The notes beneath the pieces are model-generated. The model did not search any database. It was given only the letters and a program-made list of their open reading frames with translations, and was not told the DNA's origin. From assembly GCA_012032575.1 (NCBI GenBank), contig JAAUSP010000277.1, positions 1 through 9,495 on the forward strand: a stretch of 9,495 nucleotides of DNA, given 5' to 3'. The position numbers were made by a program, and so were the translations under genes. Below, piece by piece: positions 1-7,700 of this stretch; within the stretch, counting starts at the first letter, position 1, and each line of letters starts with the position of its first letter. The stretch is from Anaerolineales bacterium. GTDB taxonomy: Bacteria; Chloroflexota; Anaerolineae; 4572-78; J111.

Positions 1-2876
1 AGAATTTCAGCCGCGGCGGCTGAGGCCACGGAGTGACCGGAGGGATACTCCGGGAAAGGCGGGGTGGGGATGAGCGGCTGCCAGTCAGGGTCAATGTGCT
101 GCTGGATATAACTGACGGGCCGCAGCAAAAAGGTGTTGTATTTCTCCTGCCAGCAGGAAATAAAGGCGTCGGCCAACCCAATGCCGAGAAGAGCGTGTAG
201 GTGGGCGGCTTCGCCCAGGTTAAGCTGCTGCTGGTCAATTATTTGATTGGCAATTGAGACCCAATGTCCGGGAGGCGTACCGGTTTGACCGGGGGTATCG
301 GCCCAAAACAAGGCGATGGCCTTTTGTTCAGAGGTCAGCTTTTGGGAGGCTTCGTAAACCTGATTAGCCTGGGTATAAAATGTTGAGGTGGGAGCGGTGG
401 AGAATGGCTCAGGCGCGGGCGGCTGGCAGGCATCCGGCGTCGAGAGGGCCAGGGGGCGCAAATCACCCCAGTAAGGCTCCAGGGGTTTCTGATCCCCCAC
501 CGGGGTCCAGCGACCTGGCCCGGTGAGAATCGTAAACGATTTGTCCCGAGTTTCGCGGTATCCATCCGTTTCAAGCCAGGCAACGATGGCCTGTCCAAGC
601 TGCTGACCGTACACGGTAGAACGATCCAGCGCCTCAGCCGGCCAGATCTCTGCGCTCGAAGCGCCGATCTGCTCGTCACGCAACTGAGCGAAGGCGGCTT
701 GCGAGTCAGCCGTGGCGAAAAGGGCCTCAGCCACGATAGTCATCGCGTTCGCGGCGACTGTAGGCCAGTGATAAGGCTCGGTTCCCGGCTGGGGCAGTTC
801 GGACAGTTCGTTCAGTTGACCTTGCATGGAACGGTACCCCGGCATCCCGGCGACCACCGACTCATAGAGGGTAATCCCACCATAGGCATAGATGCGGGCA
901 GCCACGGGGGGAGACAATTTATCGGCCTGAACCCGGTCATACAGAAGCTGCATCCACTCGCGGGCCAATTCGCCGCTGTAATGGGCGGTTAAGGTGGCAG
1001 TGAACGGGTTGGTGGGCGAGGGGGGCGTGGTTGGCGTTGCTATTGCTTCGATTGCTGGAACAGCTACGGGTTCGGTTTCAGTCTCACTATCCACCGGCAA
1101 GCCGCTGGGAACGGAGGCCGGGGCGAGGTCGCCGAGATTGGCGGCGGCGGGGTCGGTGAGCGCTGCCAGAAAAGCCAACAGATCAGCCACGTCTTCATCC
1201 GTTAATGGCGGGGGCGACACCAGCAGCGGGTCGAGGGTCATCAGCAGGCTAGTCACCGTAACATCATCAATTTTCACCGTCTCCTTTAGCTCTGGCCTTA
1301 ACCCATTGGCCTGATAGTTCCGCAAAGCTTGTTCAGGGTTAAGATGGTGCCGCACCGCATCTTCCAGCGAGGTATAAGCGCCATTGTGCATCCAGGGGCC
1401 GGTCAGGGTGACGTTGCGCAGCGAGGCAGTGCGGAAGGCAAAGCGGTCCAGGGGATTTTTGGTTTCACGGGCGCGGCCCAAATCCAGCGGAGCCTCAGCA
1501 CCCTTGCCGGGACCAAGCTGCGGGACGCCCAGGTTGTGATGTTCCTGGTCGGTGAAAAGATTGCCGGCGTGACAGCGGGCGCAGCCGGCCTGACCGAAAA
1601 ATAGGTCTGCCCCCCGCTGGGCCGGTTCTGACAGGGTTGACGGGTCGCCGGCCAGATATTGATCCCACGGGCTGTTGGTAAAGGTGAAGGCATCCTGCTC
1701 GAAGGCGGCGATGGCATTGGCGGCGTGTTGAAAACCGAATTCGCCGAGCGGTGTGTCAGGATAGGCGGCCTGGAATAGGGCCACATATTCGGGGATGGCT
1801 AATAAGCGGGCCAGCAGCACCGCCCAGATGCCCGTAAAGTCTTGATCGCCCAAAGCTGCTAACTCGTTGGGTGGGCCGGTTGCGCTGACATCGCCCTGGC
1901 GGCCGCGCATTTCATCCCGCGACGTGACCGGGAACATGGCCTGGACCGCCAGAACACTGTCCAGACCGGGGGGGAGGGCGCTGCGGGCCGGGGTAACGAA
2001 GCCGGTCTCCGGCGAGCCGCTGACCCGGCTGTCCCAAAATAGGGTATGCCATTCTTTGGTGCCCCGGTTGAAAATATCCAGCGCGTTGCGGGGGATAAAG
2101 GACCGGCCTGAGCCGAGTTCTCGCGCCGGGCCAAGCCCGCCTGTGGCTCCCGTGCCAATCGAGAGCGCCAGGCCATCGCTGCTGTTTTGGCCGGGCAAAT
2201 GGCAGGTGGAACAGGCGATGTCGCGGTTGCCGCTGAGGATGCGATCAAAAAAGAGCGCCTGCCCCAATTTGACCAGATGGGGGTTTGGCTGAGGAGCAAA
2301 GGTCAAGGGCGGCATCTCCGCCTCACTAATAACCCCCGCAGGCTTGACCGGCGCGCCCATCCGAATCGGTCCCTGGCGACCGTAATTGGCGAGAATGGGA
2401 GCTACATCCAACTTGTCCACCTGTTGGTCGCCGTTCAGATCGGCCTGGCTGTCCTGGCTGCCCAGACGGCTGTTGACAAAGCTGAGGTCGGCCAAATCCA
2501 CCCGGTCATCACCGGTGGCGTCGCCGCCCAGCATGACCAGCCGGCCCAGATCGAACGCGCCCGATTCGGCAAGTGGCTGGCCGTTGACCTGTAGGCTGAG
2601 GCAGCCGGGGGCGGAAAGGTGCAGGGTGTAGGGCTGACCGGCGGCGAGCGGTAAGACAAAAGCGCCATCTGCCTTCGTGGTGACGGTTTGGCTGCCGGCG
2701 CTGACCTTGACGCCGCTGTAATCCTGCCGATCCGGCAGCTCGACCTGACCGCGGAGGGTTAAGCCTGCGGCGGCCACTTCGAGGCGGCCGTTTTGGGAGG
2801 TAACATCCAAGGCGCGTCCCTCGGCATCGGCCAGTTTGACCGTTTCCAGGGTCAGCGAGGACTTGCCTTCGCTCAG
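1..2876 (-). CDS. Dockerin / di-heme peroxidase / vanadium haloperoxidase fusion (main part, frameshifted, runs off left edge)
   Basis: This frame is open without a stop from about 2876 to the left edge (about 958 codons) and continues the cohesin-like frame upstream after one frame change. Order: end of the cohesin-like domain (LSEGKSSLTLETVKLADAEG, ending near 2816); a carboxypeptidase-regulatory/CnaB-like beta domain (about 2795-2610); two dockerin-type calcium loops (2522-2487, DATGDDRVDLAD; 2441-2406, DLNGDQQVDKLD); a di-heme cytochrome c peroxidase/MauG-like domain (about 2330-1150) with CSTCH at 2213-2199, CARCH at 1583-1569, an LFWDSR segment and a PWMHNG segment around the likely axial Met at 1391-1389; a Pro/Thr-rich linker; and a vanadium haloperoxidase/PAP2-type domain (about 1020-1) with K-x6-RP (K at 143-141, RP at 122-117) and PSGH at 44-33. 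The third vanadate motif (R/H) would lie left of the window. Family knowledge: both catalytic modules use hydrogen peroxide, and the heme sites imply assembly outside the cytoplasm. The physiological substrate is unknown. No convincing independent start or ribosome site was found for this part. Confidence 0.85.
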   Translation of the reverse strand, partial: MSEGKSSLTLETVKLADAEGRALDVTSQNGRLEVAAAGLTLRGQVELPDRQDYSGVKVSAGSQTVTTKADGAFVLPLAAGQPYTLHLSAPGCLSLQVNGQPLAESGAFDLGRLVMLGGDATGDDRVDLADLSFVNSRLGSQDSQADLNGDQQVDKLDVAPILANYGRQGPIRMGAPVKPAGVISEAEMPPLTFAPQPNPHLVKLGQALFFDRILSGNRDIACSTCHLPGQNSSDGLALSIGTGATGGLGPARELGSGRSFIPRNALDIFNRGTKEWHTLFWDSRVSGSPETGFVTPARSALPPGLDSVLAVQAMFPVTSRDEMRGRQGDVSATGPPNELAALGDQDFTGIWAVLLARLLAIPEYVALFQAAYPDTPLGEFGFQHAANAIAAFEQDAFTFTNSPWDQYLAGDPSTLSEPAQRGADLFFGQAGCARCHAGNLFTDQEHHNLGVPQLGPGKGAEAPLDLGRARETKNPLDRFAFRTASLRNVTLTGPWMHNGAYTSLEDAVRHHLNPEQALRNYQANGLRPELKETVKIDDVTVTSLLMTLDPLLVSPPPLTDEDVADLLAFLAALTDPAAANLGDLAPASVPSGLPVDSETETEPVAVPAIEAIATPTTPPSPTNPFTATLTAHYSGELAREWMQLLYDRVQADKLSPPVAARIYAYGGITLYESVVAGMPGYRSMQGQLNELSELPQPGTEPYHWPTVAANAMTIVAEALFATADSQAAFAQLRDEQIGASSAEIWPAEALDRSTVYGQQLGQAIVAWLETDGYRETRDKSFTILTGPGRWTPVGDQKPLEPYWGDLRPLALSTPDACQPPAPEPFSTAPTSTFYTQANQVYEASQKLTSEQKAIALFWADTPGQTGTPPGHWVSIANQIIDQQQLNLGEAAHLHALLGIGLADAFISCWQEKYNTFLLRPVSYIQQHIDPDWQPLIPTPPFPEYPSGHSVASAAAAEI

Positions 2877-3319
2877 GCGCGCCAGGTGAGGGTCAGCAGC
2901 GAGCCGTCGCCGCTAAAGGGTTCTGCCGGAGCCTGGCGGGCAGCGATGACGTTGATGCGGCCGGTTGGTGTAACCTCATTGGTGAGCACCAGGGCGTTCC
3001 CGCCGGCAAAGAGGTCTCCCAACCCTACCTGCACCCCGGGCAGCTCCGGGTCGGCGTCAATCACTTCTACCAGGGTGGGGTCATAGCTGAGCTGCAGTTC
3101 AAGGCCGTAGAGCCGGCTGATGCCGGTGACGATGACCGTCGGTGGTGGCCTGGGCGGAGGGGATAATTGGCTGGTGGGCGGATTGAATTGCACGATTGCT
3201 TCCGTAGTGGGGTTGGACTTGACTGGGGTCTGGGCTGAGACCGGGCCGGGCCGGCCGCTAAAGAGCAAAGCCACCCCCAGGCTGAATAAGCCTAACAGGC
3301 ATATCTTGGTGAGCATCAT
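2873..3319 (-). CDS. Signal peptide and cohesin-like N-terminus of the same haloperoxidase fusion gene
   Basis: This is the 5' part of the large fusion gene and ends at a TGA (2875-2873). The start is an ATG at 3319 or the adjacent ATG at 3316. An AAGGAG lies 4 or 7 bases upstream of these, so 3316 is spaced best. A GTG further upstream at 3343 would put the Shine-Dalgarno inside the gene and is unlikely. Residues MLTKICLLGLFSLGVALLFS form a hydrophobic export signal with a likely cut after PVSA (near 3233), then a Pro-rich linker. From about 3160 comes a cohesin-like beta domain: VIVTGISRLYGLELQLSYDP, VIDADPELPG and the strand LLTLTWRA. The domain stops before its last strand, and that strand (SSLTLETVKLADAEG) is encoded immediately afterwards in the next frame. 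This fragment is therefore best read as part of one gene carrying a single-base lesion or sequence error, not as a complete short protein. Cohesins bind dockerins in cellulosome-like assemblies. Here the partner is unknown. Confidence 0.8.
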   Translation of the reverse strand: MMLTKICLLGLFSLGVALLFSGRPGPVSAQTPVKSNPTTEAIVQFNPPTSQLSPPPRPPPTVIVTGISRLYGLELQLSYDPTLVEVIDADPELPGVQVGLGDLFAGGNALVLTNEVTPTGRINVIAARQAPAEPFSGDGSLLTLTWRA

Positions 3320-3323
3320 CCCT

Positions 3324-3329
3324 CTCCTT
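3324..3329 (-). promoter_or_regulatory. Ribosome binding site of the haloperoxidase fusion gene
   Basis: AAGGAG on the minus strand is 4 bases before the ATG at 3319 and 7 bases before the ATG at 3316. It decides the start: the second Met is at ideal spacing, and the upstream GTG at 3343 has no such site. Confidence 0.65.
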
Positions 3330-3373
3330 GTGTTAGTTATCACGTTTTGTTTAACACTGTAGTCATAACATCT

Positions 3374-3402
3374 TTGACAGGCAACTTATCAGCGGTTACA
3401 AT
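3374..3402 (+). promoter_or_regulatory. Near-consensus sigma-70-type promoter for the DUF2283-like gene
   Basis: TTGACA (3374-3379), a 17-base spacer, then TACAAT (3397-3402) match the housekeeping promoter consensus with one mismatch at optimal spacing. Transcription would begin near 3409, leaving a leader of about 80 bases before the small plus-strand gene. The -35 box is overlapped by a partial dyad, GTCA-N9-TGAC (3362-3378), which could be an operator; that part is speculative. No equally good promoter was found on the minus strand for the divergent gene. Confidence 0.6.
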
Positions 3403-3476
3403 GATTTTGTGGCTAAGGACACGATCACAAACTGGTTCTATGGATAAACCGGCCCATTATCAGAATTTAATCAAAT

Positions 3477-3482
3477 AAGGAA
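3477..3482 (+). promoter_or_regulatory. Possible ribosome binding site for a TTG start of the DUF2283-like gene
   Basis: AAGGAA lies 9 bases before a TTG at 3492 that is in frame with the DUF2283-like coding region. The ATG at 3558, where the domain begins, has no obvious purine-rich site in front of it. The site therefore favours the longer, 22-residue-extended product, although TTG is a rare start. Confidence 0.4.
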
Positions 3483-3491
3483 TATCAAACC

Positions 3492-3791
3492 TTGGAATTA
3501 TTTCCCTGTCCCTATTTGAAAGCTGGCGTAGAGCTAACCACAGAACGCGAACAACATATGGAAACAGGTTTAATTTTTAAATATGATCGCGCCGGCGATA
3601 TTCTCTATATTGATAAAATCCCCCCCTATGCTGAACAGGAGAGCGAGGAGTTAGCCGATGACATCGTGGCCCGCTTTAACCCGGAAACCGGCGAGATTGA
3701 GAATTTGGAAGTTCTTTTTTTCTCAACCCGCCTGCTGCGCCAAGATTTGTTCGAACTGCCGGTCATCGCCCATCTTCGCCGGGCGGCCTAG
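3492..3791 (+). CDS. DUF2283-like small protein
   Basis: Small acidic protein resembling the DUF2283 family, whose function is not known. The family pattern is visible from the internal Met at 3558: METGLIFKYDRAGDILYID, then an acidic stretch (EQESEELADDIVARFN), then PETGEIENLEVLFFSTR. These correspond to the usual YDxxxDxLYI start and the E-TGEIxGLEIL-F core of the family. Family members are usually about 50-80 residues. The ATG at 3558 gives 77 residues; the TTG at 3492 gives 99 and has a better ribosome site. The N-terminal extension (FPCPYLKAG, then an ELTTEREQH segment) does not look like family sequence. The gene has its own strong promoter-like sequence, diverges from the haloperoxidase fusion gene and converges on the RHS gene. 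DUF2283 genes are often found near toxin-antitoxin-like small genes or alone; no partner gene is seen here. Which start is used remains open. Confidence 0.75.
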   Translation: MELFPCPYLKAGVELTTEREQHMETGLIFKYDRAGDILYIDKIPPYAEQESEELADDIVARFNPETGEIENLEVLFFSTRLLRQDLFELPVIAHLRRAA

Positions 3792-3955
3792 CCAAGCCGC
3801 GCCTATTACTCCAGCTTATCGGCCCGCTACAACAGCCAGATCAAATGACTTTCAGCGCCCTCAGCGGTGCAAAGGGTGAGGTGAATCGCTGAATCACTGA
3901 ATCCACTGAGGACACTGCCCCCGCTGAACAAATTTCAGTGCAATCAGCGCCCCTC

Positions 3956-4011
3956 AACGACCTCATTGGTTCAAACGAACAGCAAAGACGTTTGTCCCCA
4001 AAGAAACCTTC
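3956..4011. repeat. 56-base imperfect direct repeat, copy 1
   Basis: This copy aligns without gaps to 4063-4118. The shared blocks are CGACCTCA, GTTCAA, GAACAGC, AAGAC and a terminal AAGAAACCTTC; the differences are almost all transitions. The start-to-start distance is 107 bases. A more degraded relative containing GACACTGCCCCC and AACAAATTTC is visible at about 3911-3936, which suggests a decayed tandem array. Confidence 0.7.
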
Positions 4012-4017
4012 TGCGTC

Positions 4018-4050
4018 AGACCTGACAGGTTTCCAAAACCTGTCAGGTCT
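4018..4050. repeat. Perfect palindrome, 15-bp arms and 3-base loop
   Basis: AGACCTGACAGGTTT, loop CCA, then AAACCTGTCAGGTCT: both arms are exact reverse complements. It sits between two convergent genes, so the transcript would form a very stable hairpin and could stop transcription from both sides. Neither strand has a following U-run, so it is not a classic intrinsic terminator. It is flanked by the 6-base direct repeat CTTCTG (4008-4013 and 4049-4054, the second overlapping the arm by two bases). The sequence resembles a short dispersed palindromic repeat I recall from environmental bacterial genomes, but I could not verify this. Confidence 0.75.
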
Positions 4051-4062
4051 TCTGTGCCCCGC

Positions 4063-4118
4063 AGCGACCTCAGCCGTTCAAGTGAACAGCGAAGACACCT
4101 GCCCCCGAAGAAACCTTC
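4063..4118. repeat. 56-base imperfect direct repeat, copy 2
   Basis: This is the second copy of the unit at 3956-4011, on the far side of the palindrome. It has the same length and the same terminal AAGAAACCTTC. Its middle reads GAAGACACCTGCCCCCG where copy 1 has AAAGACGTTTGTCCCCA. Confidence 0.7.
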
Positions 4119-4164
4119 AAATGTTGGGTTTGGTTGCTTGACCTAATGCATCTTTAACGAAGTA

Positions 4165-4217
4165 CTTGTGCAACAAATCTGGCTTGTTCTAATAAAAAAT
4201 CCAGGTCATTGCACAAG
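4165..4217. repeat. 9-bp inverted repeat with 35-base loop
   Basis: CTTGTGCAA (4165-4173) is the exact reverse complement of TTGCACAAG (4209-4217). It lies 60-110 bases past the end of the RHS gene in A+T-rich sequence. The long loop and the lack of a U-run make a terminator role doubtful. It may be chance. Confidence 0.3.
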
Positions 4218-4276
4218 AAGATCATTAAGAATGCACTAACTACCTGCTCTGGAATATTGATTCACCATAAGATTTA

Positions 4277-4759
4277 TTACTTTTCACAACCGCATTTTGA
4301 GGAATCACCAATTGAGGTGCCTATTCCAGTAGCGGCCCCCCCCTTATACAAATCTGGAATCCGATCGAGTTGTCTCAACGCTGGAGGTAGTTTATTCCCA
4401 TTTGTTTCAATTCCACCCTTTAACCATCTAAACGGATCGTGTCTATAGTGCCTAATGGGTGAAACATAAGTTCCATTAAGGGGATTCCGACCATTTATCA
4501 ACCATCGGCCAACGGAGTTGTCAAGCCAAGGCTTGTAACTCTTACTTGTTGATCGAATAAATCGACTAGGAATCCAGTGTGAAAACTCAGTGCCCGCACG
4601 TCCCAATAATCCACGGGCTGCACCGCCAATCCCCATTCCAGCTAATCCCCAACCAAGAGCTTCCCATCCATCAATACAACTTACATCCCCATATTTCCAA
4701 TACTGGTAGCCCAAGTTGCCTAGGAAACCCATTGCTCCACTTACAAGCACCCAAAACTC
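4277..4759 (-). other. Variable C-terminal tip of the RHS protein (candidate effector)
   Basis: About 160 residues after the core. First comes a glycine-rich hydrophobic stretch (FWVLVSGAMGFLGNLGY, later GWGLAGMGIGGAARGLLG), then a polar domain with FSHWIPSRF (His at residue 1632), NGTYVSPIRHYRHDPFRW (His 1675 and 1678), LPPALRQLDRIPDLYKGG and a terminal KCGCEK. The clustered His, Arg and Asp residues would suit a small enzymatic or nuclease-like toxin, but I cannot assign a family. Base composition drops from about 70% G+C just upstream (4861-4920) to 47-53% and then 37% at the end, as expected for an exchanged tip. Confidence 0.6.
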
Positions 4760-7700
4760 ACCTGTTACATCTATAGAATTAATAGGGTCATTGACTGAGT
4801 ATATATACAAATTCGCATCCCCACCCGCAAACCCAATCGGATCCTTCGTCGTCCAGCGGCCCACTTCGGCGTCGTAATCCCGTGCGCCGAAGCGGACCAG
4901 GCCGGTGGCGGGGTCGTACAGGCCGCCGGCAAAACCAAAGGGTTGGAAGCCGGGGTTGGTGTCGGCCAGAACGCGGCCAAAGGAATCGTAGTCCAATCGC
5001 TGGACAATCTGGCCGGTGCTGCTGTTGACCACCAGCCGGACGCTGCCCAGGTGGTCGCTGAGGAGGCGGTAGTTGACCCCACCCCGGATCATATAATCGG
5101 GGACGTTGCCTTTGCTGGCGTAGACAAATAGGCTGACCAGGCTGCCGCTGCCGTTCAATTCGGCGATGGGCCGGAGGTCGTCCTGATAGAGCCAGGTCTG
5201 GGTCAGCACGCCGTTGATCCGTTTGCCGATACGCCGGTTCTGGCCGTCAACCAGGTAGGTGATCTGGGTACTGGTGGGTAGAGTCGGCAGGGTGACGCCC
5301 ATTAAATTGCCCAGGGCGTCGTAGTTGTAAGTGGTGGTTTGACCGCCGCTCGTTTTGCTCTGGAGTTCGCCGTTAGGGTTGTAGCTGTAGCTGGTATTGC
5401 CGTAACTCAACAGCCGGTCCTGATCGTCGTAGCCGGCGGTGGCGACGCCCAGGGCGCTCAGGCGGTTGCCGTTGGGGTCGTAGGTGTAACTTTCGGTAGC
5501 TGCGCCGTTGGTTAACACCTGATCCAGCCGCCCGGCAGGGTCATAACGATAGCCGTAAACAGTAGTAACGCCGCTGATGGTCTCGGTTTTGGTGAGAATG
5601 CGGCCCAGGTTATCGTGGTTGTACGTTAAATTAAAAAGGGCGCTGCCACTGACGGTGGCGCTATAGTTGTTCAATTCGGCAAAGGGGTTGAAGCTCCAGC
5701 TATCACTAATAACACCCAGAGTGGTGCTTTGCAGCAGGCCACTCTGAGTGGTATAGGTCAGTCTTAAGTCACGGGCCTGAGTGACCATATCATCAGCGTC
5801 GTAGCTGAAATTGATGTCGTTGGCCGCTGTACGGAGGCGAGTCACCCGGCCTTTGCCGTCATAAGTGTAGCCAACGCTGCCGTTGACCGGACCGGACCAG
5901 GTGACGCCGGTCAGCTTGTCGCGGTCATAACTGTATTGGAGGGTGACATTTTCCGGAGCGGTCAGCCCGGTCAGATAGCCGCTGGTGGTATTGTAAGTGT
6001 AGTTAAGCTGGCCGCGCGGGAAAGTCAGGCGGCTCAGGCGGCCGGCAGTATCGTAGTTCATGGCCAGGATTTGGTTGTCGGGCCGGGTGATTTGGGTTAA
6101 CTGCCGGGCCAGATTGTAGCTGTAAAGCGTCTGATTGCTCCCGCTGCCGGCGACGGGCGGGGCGTTATAGTTGGCCGGCAGGCCGGCGTTGTTGTAACTA
6201 AAAGTGTGAGCCGGGCGGCCGGGCGGGGTCAGTGAGGTGAGATTGCCCGCGCTGTCGTAACCATAGCTGATGGTTCTGTTGCCGGGCAGGGTTTCCTGGG
6301 TTAAACGGCCGGCCGCATCGTAATCATAGTTATAGACTCGACTCAGCGGGTCGGCCAGGGTGTCCACATAGCCTTCCGGGGTATAACTGAAGCCGGTTAT
6401 GCGCTGCGTAGGGCCGGGGTTTTGGATAATTTGGCTCAGGTTGCCGCTGCTGTTATAAGCAAAAGTGGTGGGGGTGGTCAGCGGGTCAACCAGGCGGGTG
6501 ACCATCCCCCGGCTGTCGTACTCCATTGTCACCGTGCGGTTGAGCGGGCTGGTCAGCCGGGTGAGATTACCTTTGGCGTCGTAGGTAAAATTGGTGACCC
6601 GGTTGAGGGGATCGGTGTAGCTGGTAACCTGGTTGTAGGTCCCCTCGTAGGTAAAGCGGCTGGGGGTATTACTGAAGGTACGATTGATGGCGCTGGTCAG
6701 GTTGCCGCTGGCGTCATAGGTTTGATCGTAAATGGCCCCGCTGGGCCGGCGGAGTTGGGTTACGTTGCCGTTTACATCGCGGGTATAGGTGGTGGTCAGG
6801 TTGGCCGTATCTGTGATGCCGGCAAAGCGGTTGACCGGGCCGGTGGAGAAAACCATCACCCGGCCTTCGCCGTCGAGCAGGTTGCTCAAGGCCTGGTTGG
6901 GCCGGATCACCGGGGCCGGATTAGCCTCGGTGCCCACGCCGCTGCTCAGGTCAATCAGGCCGATCTTTTGGGAGGCCAAGGTTTGGCGGGTGCTGCCGTC
7001 GGGCAGGGCGGCCTGAGTGACGCGGCCATATAGATCAAATTGGCGGGTCCGCACCAGGCCGCGCCGGTCGGTCTCGGAGGTCATCAGATGGCGGCCATCG
7101 TAGCCAAAGGACTGGGTAGCGCCGTCGGGGTAGAGGACGCCGGTCAGATCGCTGCCGGTGTGGGTAAAGTTAGTCACCCGGCCATCGGGGTAAGTTACGG
7201 TAGCCAGCAAACCATTGCTGTAAGCCAGGGTGATGACTTGCCCGGTGGGGTCGGTGATAGAAGTCAGGCGGCCCTGGCCGTCGTAACTGTAGTTGGTGGA
7301 GTTGTTATTACGGTCGGTGAGGGCAGTTTGTTGGCCAGCGCTGTTGAATTGGATCAAGGTGCCGTCTGTCAGTCGGCGGGTGTAGGTATTGTTACTGTTC
7401 TTTACCAGGGTCGAGTAATCGCCAGGGGGACTTTGAAATGTGGTAGAGTTATGCCTGATAAGACGCACATCATCAAGAAGCAGCCCAAAATTATCTCCCC
7501 CATTATGATCAAAAATCAGTTTAGCATTTGTGAGTTGCGAAACGTTAATTGAACGATTAATGGTTTGAAAAGGTTCATTGGTGTCCAATGAAAGAGTCTC
7601 GCTGAAAATATTTCCTAATGAAACACTTACTGTATTGACAGAACTGCTTGATCTATTAGAACCAGCGAGGTCGAACTGTAACTCATACATTTCGGGGTCT

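Larger units (their letters stand above)
3792..4276. other. Convergent intergenic region with repeats and no gene seen
   Basis: This stretch lies between the 3' ends of the DUF2283-like gene and the RHS gene. It holds a short run of CACTGAAT-like repeats around 3887-3909, two 56-base direct repeats flanking a perfect palindrome, and an A+T-rich part (4141-4276) with a 9-base inverted repeat. The plus-strand open frame 3938-4141 runs straight through the repeats and has no ribosome site or recognisable protein sequence. No minus-strand open frame of useful size exists, so an immunity gene downstream of the RHS tip is not visible here. Confidence 0.6.

Noticed and set aside
1859..2299. Minus-strand 146-codon open frame
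   Set aside because: It overlaps the di-heme peroxidase frame, which carries clear CxxCH motifs; the alternative frame is low-complexity Ala/Pro/Arg.
3320..3343. GTG at 3343 as start of the cohesin-like part
   Set aside because: It would place the AAGGAG ribosome site inside the coding region and add a charged stretch before the signal peptide. The ATG pair at 3319/3316 fits better.
3792..3848. In-frame continuation after the DUF2283-like stop (ending SLSARYNSQIK)
   Set aside because: The stop falls where family members usually end. There is no sign of readthrough, and the extra 18 codons before the next stop show no recognisable motif.
3938..4141. Plus-strand 67-codon open frame as a gene
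   Set aside because: It runs through both direct repeats and the palindrome, has no ribosome site, and its translation has no protein-like pattern.
6422..7033. Plus-strand 203-codon open frame antisense to the RHS gene
   Set aside because: It is the mirror of G+C-rich YD-repeat coding sequence. Its Gly/Ala/Val-rich translation simply reflects the repeats on the other strand.
4973..7300. Regular recurrence of GTCGTA-like words as a CRISPR-type array
   Set aside because: The words are the reverse complement of Tyr-Asp codons in YD repeats. Spacing and sequence vary and the frame is coding throughout.
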